DNA from: VBAS01 sp964581455
GTDB taxonomy: Bacteria; Bacteroidota; Bacteroidia; Chitinophagales; Chitinophagaceae
Direction: 5' to 3'
Length of the DNA: 14,659 nucleotides
Assembly (NCBI GenBank): GCA_964581455.1
Contig: CAZOOT010000088.1
Coordinates: 1-14,659, forward strand
Shown: piece by piece, positions 6,450-14,659 of the stretch
Numbering within the stretch: the first letter of the stretch is position 1
How the letters are laid out: each line of letters opens with the position of its first letter
Program-made: the position numbers and the translations under genes
Notes under the pieces: model-generated
What the model saw: the letters and a program-made list of their open reading frames with translations, nothing else
Database searches by the model: none
Told to the model about the DNA's origin: nothing

Positions 6450-8693
6450 ATGACATTTCTACTCTTCCTGGTAATCATACTTTTTTTACTGGCCATCACC
6501 GACCTGATCGTTGGCGTAAGCAATGATGCCGTAAACTTTCTGAACTCTGCTATTGGCAGCAGGGTGGCTTCTTTCAGAACCATTATCATTATTGCTGCAG
6601 CAGGAGTCATCCTCGGTTCTGTTTTTTCCAGTGGCATTATGGAAATAGCCAGGAAGGGAATTTTCTATCCGGAGTTTTTCACACTGGATAAACTCATGTT
6701 TATATTCCTTGCGGTCATGCTTACGGATATTGTATTGCTGGATGTTTTTAATTCACTGGGGCTTCCTACATCTACTACCGTCTCTATTATTTTTGAATTA
6801 CTCGGAGCGGCATTGGTTGCCGGCGTTTTATTTTCTATCGAAAAGCAGGAACCGGTTTCTGAAATGTTTAAATATATCAACTTCAACAGCGTTGCATCCA
6901 TTGTTACCGGCATTTTTCTTTCCATTATTATTGCATTTACCATGGGTATTATTGTACAATATCTTTGCCGTCTGTTATTTACATTCAACTATGAACAAAA
7001 GCTTAACCACTACGGAGCCCTTTTTGCGGGGGTGGGAATTACCGTAATTATATATTTTTTACTGATTAAAGGACTAAAAGGCACCACGCTGATCAGCAAA
7101 GAAAATTTGCAATGGATAAAACAAAACACGGTCATTATACTTTCTGTGATTTTTATTCTAAGCACAATTATCAGCCGGGTTTTACAAAAAGCAGCTAATG
7201 TAAATCCGCTGAAAGTGATTGTGTTTATGGGTACATTTTCACTTGCTATGGCTTTTGCGGGTAATGATCTTGTCAATTTCATTGGTGTGCCCATCACCGG
7301 TTTTCTTGCATATAAAAACTGGCAGGACAGCGGTATTGCAGCCAATGAACATTACCAGGGTTTTTTGTCCAGCAGCAATGTGATTGTTCCTAATTATATG
7401 TTGCTGATCGCCGGCCTGATTATGGCATTGACGCTCTGGTTGAGTGCCAAAGCAAAAAAAGTAACTGAAACTGAAGTGAATCTTGGTAGCCAGGGCGAAG
7501 TAGCAGAAGAAAGATTCCGGCCAAATGCAGTATCCAGAAGTGTTGTTAAATCTTCTATAGTATTGGGAAATTTTTTTTCCGTCATTCTGCCCAGCAACAT
7601 GAGCCGGTATTATAACCTGAATTTTGAAAAAAGTAAAATACGCCAGGCGGCTACTATTAATGTGAGCCCTGCTTTTGACCTGGTCAGGGCTTCGGTAAAT
7701 CTTATTCTTGCCAGTGCACTTATTGCATTGGCAACATCCATGAAACTTCCCCTGTCAACCACCTATGTTTCATTCATGGTAGCGATGGGAACTTCACTGG
7801 CCGATAAGGCATGGGGAAGAGAAACTGCGGTGTACCGGGTAGCCGGAGTGCTGAGTGTAATCGGGGGATGGTTTATCACTGCTTTTATTGCATTTGGATC
7901 AGCCGCTTTATTTGTATTCATCATCATCAAAGGTGGTATGACCGGTACTATTATATTAATAGGGTTAGTGGCCATTTACATCATCTTTTCTCATATTTAT
8001 TTTAACAAGAAATCAAAAATTGTCAAAACAAATTCTTCCAGGTTAAAACAGTTACCGGTAGCTGACCAGGATATTTACAGTGATAATAAAAATATGGTTA
8101 TTGAAGAGCTTTCAGGACTGATAAGCATTTTTAAAGATGTTCTGCAGAAAATAAATGATTATGATGGACCAGGTATGGAAAAATTGTTTAAGAAACTAAA
8201 AGAAATAGAGTCGGATGGATTCAAACAAAGGGCTCAAAGCATACGGAATATCAAAAACCTGGAAACAGCTGATCCTAAACCGGCTCAAATACTTTTATAT
8301 AGTTCTGATCTGCTACAGGACTTTACCAGTTCTGCAGTAACGATGAGTGAAGAGTGCAAGCACTATATTCAAAATCTTCATCAGCAACCCGGGCAGGACT
8401 TTATCAGGTTAACCCGTGAACTGAGTGCCAGGATGGATTCATTTTTCACAATTGCGCTTACGGCGCTGAGAGAGGACAACTATGAAGACCTGGAGTATAT
8501 TAAAATTGCAAGAGATGATGTCAGAGAGTTTATTAATGATCAGCTGGACAGACATATCAAAATGGTACAGATAAATAAACCCGGAACCAAGCAGGCAATT
8601 CTTGAAAGCAGCATACTGCTTCAAAGCAGGGATATGCTTGCAGTAACGCTGCGTATCATTAAAATGCACAGAAAATATCATGAAAAAAAATAA
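6450..8693 (+). CDS. Pit-family inorganic phosphate transporter with C-terminal PhoU-like domain
   Basis: The 747-residue inner-membrane protein is a PHO4/Pit phosphate permease (cation-coupled symport of phosphate or metal phosphate). The two inverted family signatures are VSNDAVNFLNSAIG (residues 23-36) and AGNDLVNFIGVPITG (around 270-284); the usual GAND is varied to GVSND in the first. GLPTSTTVS and LPLSTTYVSFM are the matching half-repeat motifs. About a dozen hydrophobic segments span residues 1-520. The last 210 or so residues are hydrophilic and helical (from NKNMVIEELSG to the end) and look like a PhoU/DUF47-type regulatory domain, a fusion frequent in Bacteroidota. A separate PhoU-like partner, often a neighbour of Pit elsewhere, is therefore not needed and not seen. 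The gene stands alone, converging with the methyltransferase gene 20 bases downstream. Confidence 0.93.
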   Translation: MTFLLFLVIILFLLAITDLIVGVSNDAVNFLNSAIGSRVASFRTIIIIAAAGVILGSVFSSGIMEIARKGIFYPEFFTLDKLMFIFLAVMLTDIVLLDVFNSLGLPTSTTVSIIFELLGAALVAGVLFSIEKQEPVSEMFKYINFNSVASIVTGIFLSIIIAFTMGIIVQYLCRLLFTFNYEQKLNHYGALFAGVGITVIIYFLLIKGLKGTTLISKENLQWIKQNTVIILSVIFILSTIISRVLQKAANVNPLKVIVFMGTFSLAMAFAGNDLVNFIGVPITGFLAYKNWQDSGIAANEHYQGFLSSSNVIVPNYMLLIAGLIMALTLWLSAKAKKVTETEVNLGSQGEVAEERFRPNAVSRSVVKSSIVLGNFFSVILPSNMSRYYNLNFEKSKIRQAATINVSPAFDLVRASVNLILASALIALATSMKLPLSTTYVSFMVAMGTSLADKAWGRETAVYRVAGVLSVIGGWFITAFIAFGSAALFVFIIIKGGMTGTIILIGLVAIYIIFSHIYFNKKSKIVKTNSSRLKQLPVADQDIYSDNKNMVIEELSGLISIFKDVLQKINDYDGPGMEKLFKKLKEIESDGFKQRAQSIRNIKNLETADPKPAQILLYSSDLLQDFTSSAVTMSEECKHYIQNLHQQPGQDFIRLTRELSARMDSFFTIALTALREDNYEDLEYIKIARDDVREFINDQLDRHIKMVQINKPGTKQAILESSILLQSRDMLAVTLRIIKMHRKYHEKK

Positions 8694-8713
8694 ACACTGT
8701 GCCGGGTAAAATT

Positions 8714-9436
8714 TTATTCCTTTAGTTTTCCTGATTTATACAGGTAACGGAACAGGGCATAAACTATGAACAAGATGCCCAGTGTTATCATCAGATAAAT
8801 ATTGCGCTGGTATTTATCCTCTCCGGTAAGTTCGGGATAATTTAAAAACAGGATCAGTGTAATTCCGATCAGCCATATCAATTGTGTGGTATGTTCCTTT
8901 ATTACCCATCGTTTCCATTTAAAAGACATACTGCAGAATGTTTTACCGAATCCTTTCAGGTTGGGCCACCAGCGGTTTACCTGCCGGCAATATTGATCAA
9001 AGCCCGGTCCGAATTTTTTCCGGAGAAAATCTTCTTCTGCAATAACAATTGCCTGGTAGATAAATAAAAAAACCGGGATGACAATGAAAACATATACCAG
9101 CGAATTGGCAAGTATGCCAATTCCCAACAGCATCAGGATATTTCCGATATATAAAGGGTTGCGGCAATGATTGAAAATGCCTTCGGTGACTAAATTATCT
9201 GCAAAAGGTTTTCCCTGTTTTCCGCCCCTGATGATATATGCAAGCCCGATGGTTAATCCCCGCACCAGTTGTCCGGAACAGGTTATAATTAAACCAATGC
9301 CAATGGGCCATATAAAATAAGTATTGCCAAATTGTTTTTCAGAAAAAAGAGGCCAGCTGGGTATAAACAAGGCTGCGTAGAATAAAATAAAAATCCAGTT
9401 TCGGTACTTAAAGAAAAAATTTCCAATCCTGATCAT
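8714..9436 (-). CDS. ICMT/PEMT-like membrane methyltransferase
   Basis: The 240-residue protein has about six hydrophobic segments and the signature of the isoprenylcysteine carboxyl methyltransferase / phospholipid methyltransferase group. GIFNHCRNPLYIGN (residues 86-99) matches the family 'R(H/N)PxYxG' SAM-binding block, and AEEDFLRKKFGPGFDQYCRQVNRWWP (from 133) matches the E-E...L...FG..Y..Y...V.RW.P block. Such enzymes methylate lipid or small hydrophobic acceptors at the membrane using SAM; bacterial substrates are mostly unknown. After the methyltransferase core come two more membrane helices (about 183-235) as a C-terminal extension. The ATG overlaps the cmoA stop as ATGA, suggesting translational coupling to cmoA. 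Confidence 0.85.
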   Translation of the reverse strand: MIRIGNFFFKYRNWIFILFYAALFIPSWPLFSEKQFGNTYFIWPIGIGLIITCSGQLVRGLTIGLAYIIRGGKQGKPFADNLVTEGIFNHCRNPLYIGNILMLLGIGILANSLVYVFIVIPVFLFIYQAIVIAEEDFLRKKFGPGFDQYCRQVNRWWPNLKGFGKTFCSMSFKWKRWVIKEHTTQLIWLIGITLILFLNYPELTGEDKYQRNIYLMITLGILFIVYALFRYLYKSGKLKE

Positions 9437-10167
9437 ATCTGTTTTTTAAGGGCGACAAGACCAGTGAAATTATACCATTTGAAAAACACTTCGCAATGTG
9501 CAAATCCCTTGTCCCGGAGCAGGTTAATGTTTTCTCCCATTTTATAGGGCACCAATACATTTTCAAGGGCTTCTCTTTTTTGTGAAATTTCCATCTCGCT
9601 GTAGTGATTGCGTCGTTTGTAATTATAGTAGTATTTAATAAAGTCGCGGTTAAAATCACTTTCCTCTGCAAGTATCTTTTCTACCAGTATCAAAACACCT
9701 CCTGGCACCAAGCCATCATAAATATTTTTTATTAATTGTTCCCTGTAGATGGGTCGCACAAACTGAAGTGTTAGACACAAAACTACTACTGATGCATTTT
9801 CAACTATTACCCCTTTTCCGATATCAGCACATTTCAATTCATAGTTGCGTGAAAATCCCAGTTCTATAAATTTGGATTTGCATTTATCAAGCATATCCTG
9901 CGAGTCATCAATTCCGATAAACCGGATATTCTTATCAACAGTAGCATCCATATTTATCATGGTAGTTCCGGTAGAACAACCAAGGTCATAGATATCTGTG
10001 TTTTCCTTTGCATGATCCGCGGCTATTTCAGCTACCATTCGCTGAATCTCTTCATAATAAGGAACCGAACGGTTTACCATATCATCAAAGACTTTGGCAA
10101 CTTTTTCCCCGAATTTAAAATCGCTGGCTTTTTTTATTTCATCCCTGAACACTTTATCCTTTGACAT
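9433..10167 (-). CDS. cmoA: Carboxy-S-adenosyl-L-methionine synthase CmoA
   Basis: The 244-residue product aligns along its whole length with E. coli CmoA (247 residues). CmoA converts SAM and prephenate into carboxy-SAM, the donor CmoB uses to make cmo5U at tRNA position 34. Matching blocks are FDDMVNRSVPYYEEI (27-41), the SAM-binding YDLGCSTG (60-67), IGIDDSQDML, NASVVVLCLTLQF, GGVLILVEK and YSEMEISQKREALENV. Arg198 in SQKRE aligns with E. coli Arg199, the residue reported to contact the carboxylate of carboxy-SAM across the dimer. FTGLVALKK closes the protein like FGSLVALK in E. coli. No cmoB is in the window. The gene is 106 bases downstream of the desaturase gene and overlaps the ICMT-like gene by 4 bases. 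The family call is firm; whether the product feeds tRNA modification here is open. Confidence 0.93.
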   Translation of the reverse strand: MSKDKVFRDEIKKASDFKFGEKVAKVFDDMVNRSVPYYEEIQRMVAEIAADHAKENTDIYDLGCSTGTTMINMDATVDKNIRFIGIDDSQDMLDKCKSKFIELGFSRNYELKCADIGKGVIVENASVVVLCLTLQFVRPIYREQLIKNIYDGLVPGGVLILVEKILAEESDFNRDFIKYYYNYKRRNHYSEMEISQKREALENVLVPYKMGENINLLRDKGFAHCEVFFKWYNFTGLVALKKQI

Positions 10168-10273
10168 GTCTGAATTTGATTTTACAAAATACTACTTTTT
10201 AGGAAATCATTGTACCGAAGGAAAAGGGCAATGGAAAGAAATAAAAAAGTATCTCTCTGTGAAAAATGCTGAT

Positions 10274-11080
10274 TTATTTATTTATTTTCTGAGGGAACGG
10301 TTTGTTCAATACCTGCAATGGTTTTAACCTGATAATTCTCAATGTATGAAGCAGTAGCATAATTAAATATGTCAGGTCAAATTCAAACCATTTGCGGGCA
10401 AAATTGGCATTCTCTTTTTGTTTGTGGTGGTTATTTTGAAATAATTCCCCCATCAGCAATACTCCCCAGGGAGTTGTGTTTTTTGAATGATCTCCGTTCT
10501 TATAATTACTATAACCAAGCTTGTGGCCAAACCAATTTACAATAGCCCCCTGGATTGGTCCCATCAGAAAATGAATGGGTAATAAAAGAAACCACCAGAG
10601 ACTGGGTGTAAAAAATATATAAAAACTTATATATCCGGCGATAAATGCTGCACGGGTAATAACGTTATGTCCGAACTTATCAAGTTTATCCCATACCGGC
10701 AGGTATTCTTTTGTAAACTGCGGATCGGGAATTTTTTTGCCTGAAACAAACCCGGTAAATATTCTGGAAGTATGCATCATCATCTGGTAGATATCTTTAA
10801 AAAAATGCGGGGAATGAGGATCCTTCTCAGTATCACTATATTCATGATGCATACGGTGCATAACAGCATAGGCCCGCGGAATTAAAAATGAAGAGCCTTG
10901 TACAAACCAGGTTAAAAAATAAAATATCTTTTCCCAATATTTATTGGCAGTATACATCTGGTGAGATGCATAACGATGCAGGAAGAAAGAATGAAAGAAA
11001 AGGGATAAAAACCAATGCAACAGAAAGAATAATATAATGGCTGTCATAATTGTAAAGTAAAGATTGCAAAGAAAAGGCAT
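10274..11080 (-). CDS. Acyl-CoA / fatty-acid desaturase
   Basis: This 268-residue integral membrane di-iron enzyme should introduce a cis double bond (delta-9 type by family) in acyl chains. All three histidine boxes are present: HRYASH (35-40), HRMHH (75-79) and QNNHHK (215-220), the last in the form usual for bacterial members; FGHKLGY supplies a further ligand histidine. EKDPHSP after box two is typical of the family. Hydrophobic hairpins lie at about 12-34, 52-72 and 140-175. The start is uncertain: ATG at 11047 (residue 12) begins at the first membrane helix, where many relatives start, while I keep the longer frame from 11080. It is the first gene of a three-gene minus-strand group followed by cmoA and the ICMT-like gene; the 106-base gap allows either one operon or a separate cmoA promoter. 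Confidence 0.92.
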   Translation of the reverse strand: MPFLCNLYFTIMTAIILFFLLHWFLSLFFHSFFLHRYASHQMYTANKYWEKIFYFLTWFVQGSSFLIPRAYAVMHRMHHEYSDTEKDPHSPHFFKDIYQMMMHTSRIFTGFVSGKKIPDPQFTKEYLPVWDKLDKFGHNVITRAAFIAGYISFYIFFTPSLWWFLLLPIHFLMGPIQGAIVNWFGHKLGYSNYKNGDHSKNTTPWGVLLMGELFQNNHHKQKENANFARKWFEFDLTYLIMLLLHTLRIIRLKPLQVLNKPFPQKINK

Positions 11081-11312
11081 TAAAACTACTCTGCGTGCCG
11101 GGCTTAAACTATTCTTTCCTTTTTAATTGCTTTCTGATATTCATTTAATAAATAAATATTTTACAATCACTGTGCTGCAACTCTTTACATGTTTGAAAAC
11201 CCTTATTTTTTTCTTGTGATTAAAACAATTTCATACGAACAACTGTGCCGGTTTAAAGAAAATCTATCTGTTTTCTTTACATAATTTACTTTTAACTTGC
11301 CTGAAAAAAATA

Positions 11313-12443
11313 ATGCGGATTCTATTACTCTTTATTGCTTTTCTTTTTTTACAGGTTGATTTATCCGGACAGTCAAAAAAAAATTCATCTCTTAATATCC
11401 GCATTGGTGTTATGCAACCTGGAAAACTAAATGCAATAACAGATGTGCCGGGAGTAAAAGTGGGGCATGCTACATTAATAAAAGGAGATTCAGTCCGTAC
11501 CGGCGTCACAGCTATTCTTCCACACACAGGAAATCTTTTTCAGCAAAAAGTTCCTGCTGCCATATACCTGGCCAATGCATTTGGAAAACTGGCGGGTTAT
11601 ACACAGGTGAAAGAGCTGGGCAATATTGAGTCACCCATTATTCTAACCAATACATTAAATGTAGCAACCGGAATTAATGCAGTGGTTAATTATACACTTA
11701 TACAGAAGGGAAATGAAAATGTGCAATCAGTAAATGCAATAGTGGGAGAAACCAATGATGGCTTTTTGAATGACATACGTGGCAGACATGTTAAAGAAGC
11801 GGATGTACTCAATGCAATAAATAATGCACAAGACGGATCCGTTGCAGAAGGAAATGTGGGAGCTGGTACAGGAACCGTTTGTTTTGGCTTTAAAGGAGGT
11901 ATTGGCACTGCATCCCGTGTGCTGCCAAAAAAACTTGGCGGATATACGGTAGGCGTATTGGTGCAAACAAATTTCGGCGGCGTACTCAATATTGACGGAG
12001 TGCCGGTCGGTGAAGAGTTGAATAAATATTATCTCCGTGATCAGTTAAATGAAAATCCTGATGGTAGTTGCATGATCGTAGTAGCCACCAATGCGCCGCT
12101 GGATGCCCGTAACCTGGAGCGATTGGCGAAAAGAGCTTTTATGGGTTTGGCTAAAACCGGTGGCATTGCCAGCAATGGCAGCGGCGATTATGTGATTGCT
12201 TTTTCTACAGACAGTTCATTAAGGATTTTACATAATACTCCTGATATTATTCAGCAAAACATTTTGAGTAACGATGCCATGTCTCCATTATTCATGGCTG
12301 CCATTGAAGCAACGGAAGAGGCTATTATCAATTCTCTGTTTGCCGCAGAAACAATGAAGGGGAAAAACGGAAGAACTATAGAGTCCTTACCTTTAGAAAA
12401 AGTAAAAGAGCTGTTTATTAAATATAACCGCATTAAAAATTAA
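11313..12443 (+). CDS. Secreted P1/S58 family aminopeptidase (DmpA-like)
   Basis: The 376-residue product is a DmpA-type peptidase (family S58, called L-aminopeptidase/D-esterase), an Ntn-like self-processing hydrolase that removes N-terminal residues, in some members D- or beta-amino acids. A signal peptide is visible (residues 1-20, MRILLLFIAFLFLQ start, cleavage near SGQ). The family start NAITDVPGVKVGHATL and VRTGVTAILP follow. The G-S self-cleavage site is in NPDGSCMIVVATNAPL: Ser252 would be the nucleophile of the small chain after cleavage at Gly251-Ser252. NLERLAKRAFMGLAKTGG matches the usual helix after it. The gene ends one base before the class IV aminotransferase start, so the two are surely cotranscribed. 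No specific promoter is certain in the 232-base divergent gap with the desaturase gene. Confidence 0.93.
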   Translation: MRILLLFIAFLFLQVDLSGQSKKNSSLNIRIGVMQPGKLNAITDVPGVKVGHATLIKGDSVRTGVTAILPHTGNLFQQKVPAAIYLANAFGKLAGYTQVKELGNIESPIILTNTLNVATGINAVVNYTLIQKGNENVQSVNAIVGETNDGFLNDIRGRHVKEADVLNAINNAQDGSVAEGNVGAGTGTVCFGFKGGIGTASRVLPKKLGGYTVGVLVQTNFGGVLNIDGVPVGEELNKYYLRDQLNENPDGSCMIVVATNAPLDARNLERLAKRAFMGLAKTGGIASNGSGDYVIAFSTDSSLRILHNTPDIIQQNILSNDAMSPLFMAAIEATEEAIINSLFAAETMKGKNGRTIESLPLEKVKELFIKYNRIKN

Positions 12444-12444
12444 T

Positions 12445-13287
12445 ATGGCTGTTTATCTGAATGATCGTTTTTTAGAGAACGAAGAAGCCCTGCTTCATGT
12501 ATCTGATCTTTCCATGCAAAGAGGATTTGCAGTTTTTGATTTTTTCAGAACTATGAATGGCGTTCCTTTATTTATGCCTGATCATCTTGATCGTTTTTAT
12601 ACGTCTGCCAAAGCCATGCATTTGCCAGTTAAACAAAATAAAGAAGAGTTGTCTGCCATTTTAACTGAGTTGATAAAAAGATCGGGTATTCAGCAGGCAG
12701 GGGTAAGAATAATGCTTACCGGTGGTTATTCGCCGGATAGTTACCAGCCTGCTGAACCTAATTTGCTGATCACCTGTAATCCTGTAAACGTTTTAACTGA
12801 TAAAGAATTTGAAAAGGGCATTGCCATTATTACTTACGGGCACCAGCGGGAAATGCCACATATAAAAAGTATCAATTACCAGATGGCGGTATACCTACAG
12901 CCTTTACTTAAAGAAAAAAAAGCCGGTGATGTGTTGTATTTTAAAAATAATATCATTACCGAATTTCCGAGAAGCAATATTTTTATTGTAACTGAAGAAA
13001 ACATTTTGGCCACTCCGGGACACAATGTACTCCACGGTATTACACGCAAAAATGTTTTAGTACTTGCAAAAGATATGATGCAGGTGGAAGAAAGTGATAT
13101 TACACTGGATGAATTGCTTGCTGCAAAAGAAATTTTTTTAACCAGCACCACTAAAAAAATACTCCCGGTAGTAAAAGTGAACGGAGAAATCATCGGCGAT
13201 GGAAGGCCGGGTAAATTCACTGCTGATTTATATAAAAAATTTCTGGAGATGGAAAATTCGATCTCCCAAAAAGAAATTAAGAAATAA
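12445..13287 (+). CDS. Class IV PLP-dependent aminotransferase (D-amino-acid/branched-chain aminotransferase-like)
   Basis: The 280-residue protein has fold-type IV PLP enzyme features. Lys141 in PHIKSINYQ is the expected Schiff-base lysine, Glu173 in ITEFPRSNIFIV the residue facing the pyridine nitrogen, and HGITRKNVL the phosphate-binding turn. LSMQRGFAVFDFFRTMNG is the usual N-terminal block. The family includes branched-chain and D-amino-acid aminotransferases and aminodeoxychorismate lyase, which are hard to separate by eye; the length fits a D-amino-acid aminotransferase or lyase better than a 300-plus-residue branched-chain enzyme. It has no signal peptide, so it acts in the cytoplasm. 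Linkage to the DmpA-like gene (1-base gap) suggests processing of amino acids released by that peptidase, which is inference. It converges with the M20 peptidase gene 34 bases downstream. Confidence 0.9.
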   Translation: MAVYLNDRFLENEEALLHVSDLSMQRGFAVFDFFRTMNGVPLFMPDHLDRFYTSAKAMHLPVKQNKEELSAILTELIKRSGIQQAGVRIMLTGGYSPDSYQPAEPNLLITCNPVNVLTDKEFEKGIAIITYGHQREMPHIKSINYQMAVYLQPLLKEKKAGDVLYFKNNIITEFPRSNIFIVTEENILATPGHNVLHGITRKNVLVLAKDMMQVEESDITLDELLAAKEIFLTSTTKKILPVVKVNGEIIGDGRPGKFTADLYKKFLEMENSISQKEIKK

Positions 13288-13321
13288 TAATCCGTATTAT
13301 ATCAAAGTTGTTGGTTGTTTT

Positions 13322-14608
13322 TTACCTGGTCAATTTATAAATAACCAATGCGGCTCTTTTGATGAGTTTGGGAAATTCGTTCAGGTTAATGGTTTCACCC
13401 GGTGCATGGGCACCCCTGCCTGAAACACCCAGTCCGTCAAGACAATCGAGGTAGTCAGCCACATAGGAAATATCACCGGCGCCTCTTGATCCCGGATCGC
13501 CGGCCTTTACTTCACCATAATCTAATTTGAGACTGGCCTCATTTACAATTTTCACCAATGCCTGGTTGCCTGCAGTAGGAGGCATGGATGGGATGCCATC
13601 TTTAAAACTGATTGTTGCTTTAGCTCCCGGAAGATTTTTTGAAACGATCTGACGCATCGCCTCTCTTGATTTTTCTTTTTGAGCTTCTGAAAGAAAGCGG
13701 AGATCGCCGATCACTACTGTTTTGGGAGAAATAATATTTGTTTTACCCGAAACTTCTCCTTTTTGTTCTGCTATATTATAAATTACTTCGGAACCGCCGA
13801 TAAATAATCCGGGATTGAATGTGAGATATTGTTCTTTACCCAGGTTTTCCCTGAACTCATTGATGATTCTTGCTGCTTCATATATTGAACCGTATCCTGC
13901 TGTGCCAAATACACCCGATGAATGTGCCTGTCTTCCTTCTACTTCCAGCCTCCATTCACTTGCTCCGCGACGAGCCGTTGCTACTGTGTTTAATCCGGCA
14001 GCTCCTTCAAATCCCAAAGCAATATCATGCTGTTTTGCTCTTTCAATAAAATCGCCCCGGCTAATGCTTCTCGGATGACCTGCATTTTCTTCGTCACCTG
14101 TCAGGTAAACGGTGATAGAAACATCATCCAGCAATCCTTGCTTATGCAAAGCTTTCAAAGCAGCAATTATCAAAACATCGCCTCCTTTCATGTCATTGAT
14201 GCCCTGGCCAGTTGCTGTGCTGTCATTCAGCATGGTAAAAGGATTTGCCGGCATATCGGGTTCAAAAACAGTATCGAGATGGCCGATGAAAAAAAGTTTT
14301 TTTCCTTTTTTTCCTTTTCGTGTTGCTACCAGGTGTCCGGCCCGCTTTAATGAATTCGGCAGGGAGATCCATTCTGTTGAAAAACCCAGTGCTGCTAATT
14401 CTTTTGCATATAAATCACCTACTTTTTTTATTCCCTCAATATTATAGGTGCCGCTGTTAATATTCACAGATTCTTTTAACAGCTGAATGGTGACAGGCAT
14501 ATCTGCTTCTATATTTTTCAGTACCTGTTGTTCAGCACTGCTTAAAGTTTGTGAATCTCCATTAATAACAATTAATAAAAACGATACAAAACCAAATAAT
14601 TTTTTCAT
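13322..14608 (-). CDS. Secreted M20 family metallopeptidase (carboxypeptidase G2-like)
   Basis: This 428-residue protein resembles glutamate carboxypeptidase / CPG2 of peptidase family M20, a two-zinc exopeptidase cutting C-terminal residues (glutamate in CPG2). A signal peptide occupies about residues 1-19. Expected ligands are His110 in IGHLDTVF, with Asp112; Asp139 in GINDMKGG, the bridging aspartate; Glu173 and Glu174 in TGDEEN, the catalytic base and a zinc ligand; Glu201 in GFEGA; and His401 in GAHAPGE. The dimerisation domain lies at about 210-325, with RGASEWRLEVEGRQAHSS at its start. All catalytic residues are present and length is normal. It lies end to end with the aminotransferase gene. 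Substrate is not determinable. Confidence 0.93.
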   Translation of the reverse strand: MKKLFGFVSFLLIVINGDSQTLSSAEQQVLKNIEADMPVTIQLLKESVNINSGTYNIEGIKKVGDLYAKELAALGFSTEWISLPNSLKRAGHLVATRKGKKGKKLFFIGHLDTVFEPDMPANPFTMLNDSTATGQGINDMKGGDVLIIAALKALHKQGLLDDVSITVYLTGDEENAGHPRSISRGDFIERAKQHDIALGFEGAAGLNTVATARRGASEWRLEVEGRQAHSSGVFGTAGYGSIYEAARIINEFRENLGKEQYLTFNPGLFIGGSEVIYNIAEQKGEVSGKTNIISPKTVVIGDLRFLSEAQKEKSREAMRQIVSKNLPGAKATISFKDGIPSMPPTAGNQALVKIVNEASLKLDYGEVKAGDPGSRGAGDISYVADYLDCLDGLGVSGRGAHAPGETINLNEFPKLIKRAALVIYKLTR

Positions 14609-14659
14609 TCTTATTTATTTTAAAAACAGGAAGTTAATTATTTGTGGGCTTATTAAAGA

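Noticed and set aside
10094..10327. Plus-strand open frame with a protein-like C-terminal half, spanning the cmoA start and desaturase end
   Set aside because: It is antisense to both real genes for most of its length, has no recognisable family, and the gap it covers (10168-10273) is easily explained as the cmoA leader.
13281..13321. Short ATAAT-CCGT-ATTAT hairpin between converging genes
   Set aside because: The stem has only five A-T pairs and no T-tract directly after it; too weak to call a bidirectional terminator.

Overview
The window looks like a chromosomal stretch of a Bacteroidota bacterium, most likely of the Chitinophagaceae type. The DNA is AT-rich, start codons sit behind A/T-rich leaders with no evident Shine-Dalgarno sequences, and one promoter candidate fits the Bacteroidota TTTG / TAnnTTTG pattern. 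The gene families (secreted DUF1080 protein, Pit transporter with a PhoU-like tail, secreted penicillin acylase, P1/DmpA peptidase, RhuM-Fic) also fit that group. This placement rests on sequence style and recalled families only; no 16S rRNA or marker gene is present.

Positions 1-4233 are a patchy accessory-looking region. A DUF1080 gene occurs twice. The first copy (from 26) is cut off at 361 and abuts a dinD-like DNA-damage gene on the minus strand; the second copy (2230-2871) is intact. Between them lie a 550-base gene-free stretch with two palindromic structures and a small gene with its own candidate promoter and a very clear intrinsic terminator. Beyond the intact DUF1080 gene come a decayed CGCAAAG-type tandem repeat, a decayed RhuM N-terminal gene fragment with two in-frame stops, and an intact RhuM-Fic fusion gene.

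Positions 4284-8693 hold two ordinary genes on the plus strand: a secreted penicillin-acylase-family Ntn hydrolase and a Pit phosphate transporter fused to a PhoU-like domain. Positions 8714-11080 hold three minus-strand genes in the order desaturase, cmoA, ICMT-like membrane methyltransferase; the last two overlap by 4 bases (ATGA). Finding cmoA, a tRNA-modification gene that makes carboxy-SAM, coupled to a membrane methyltransferase and next to a fatty-acid desaturase, with no cmoB in view, is the most thought-provoking arrangement in the window.

Positions 11313-13287 hold a plus-strand pair, a secreted DmpA/P1-family aminopeptidase and a class IV (D-amino-acid or branched-chain type) aminotransferase, one base apart. 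It converges on a secreted M20 metallopeptidase (13322-14608, minus). Together with the acylase these give a peptide/amide-degrading flavour to the right-hand side. I saw no tRNA, rRNA, CRISPR array or transposase gene.
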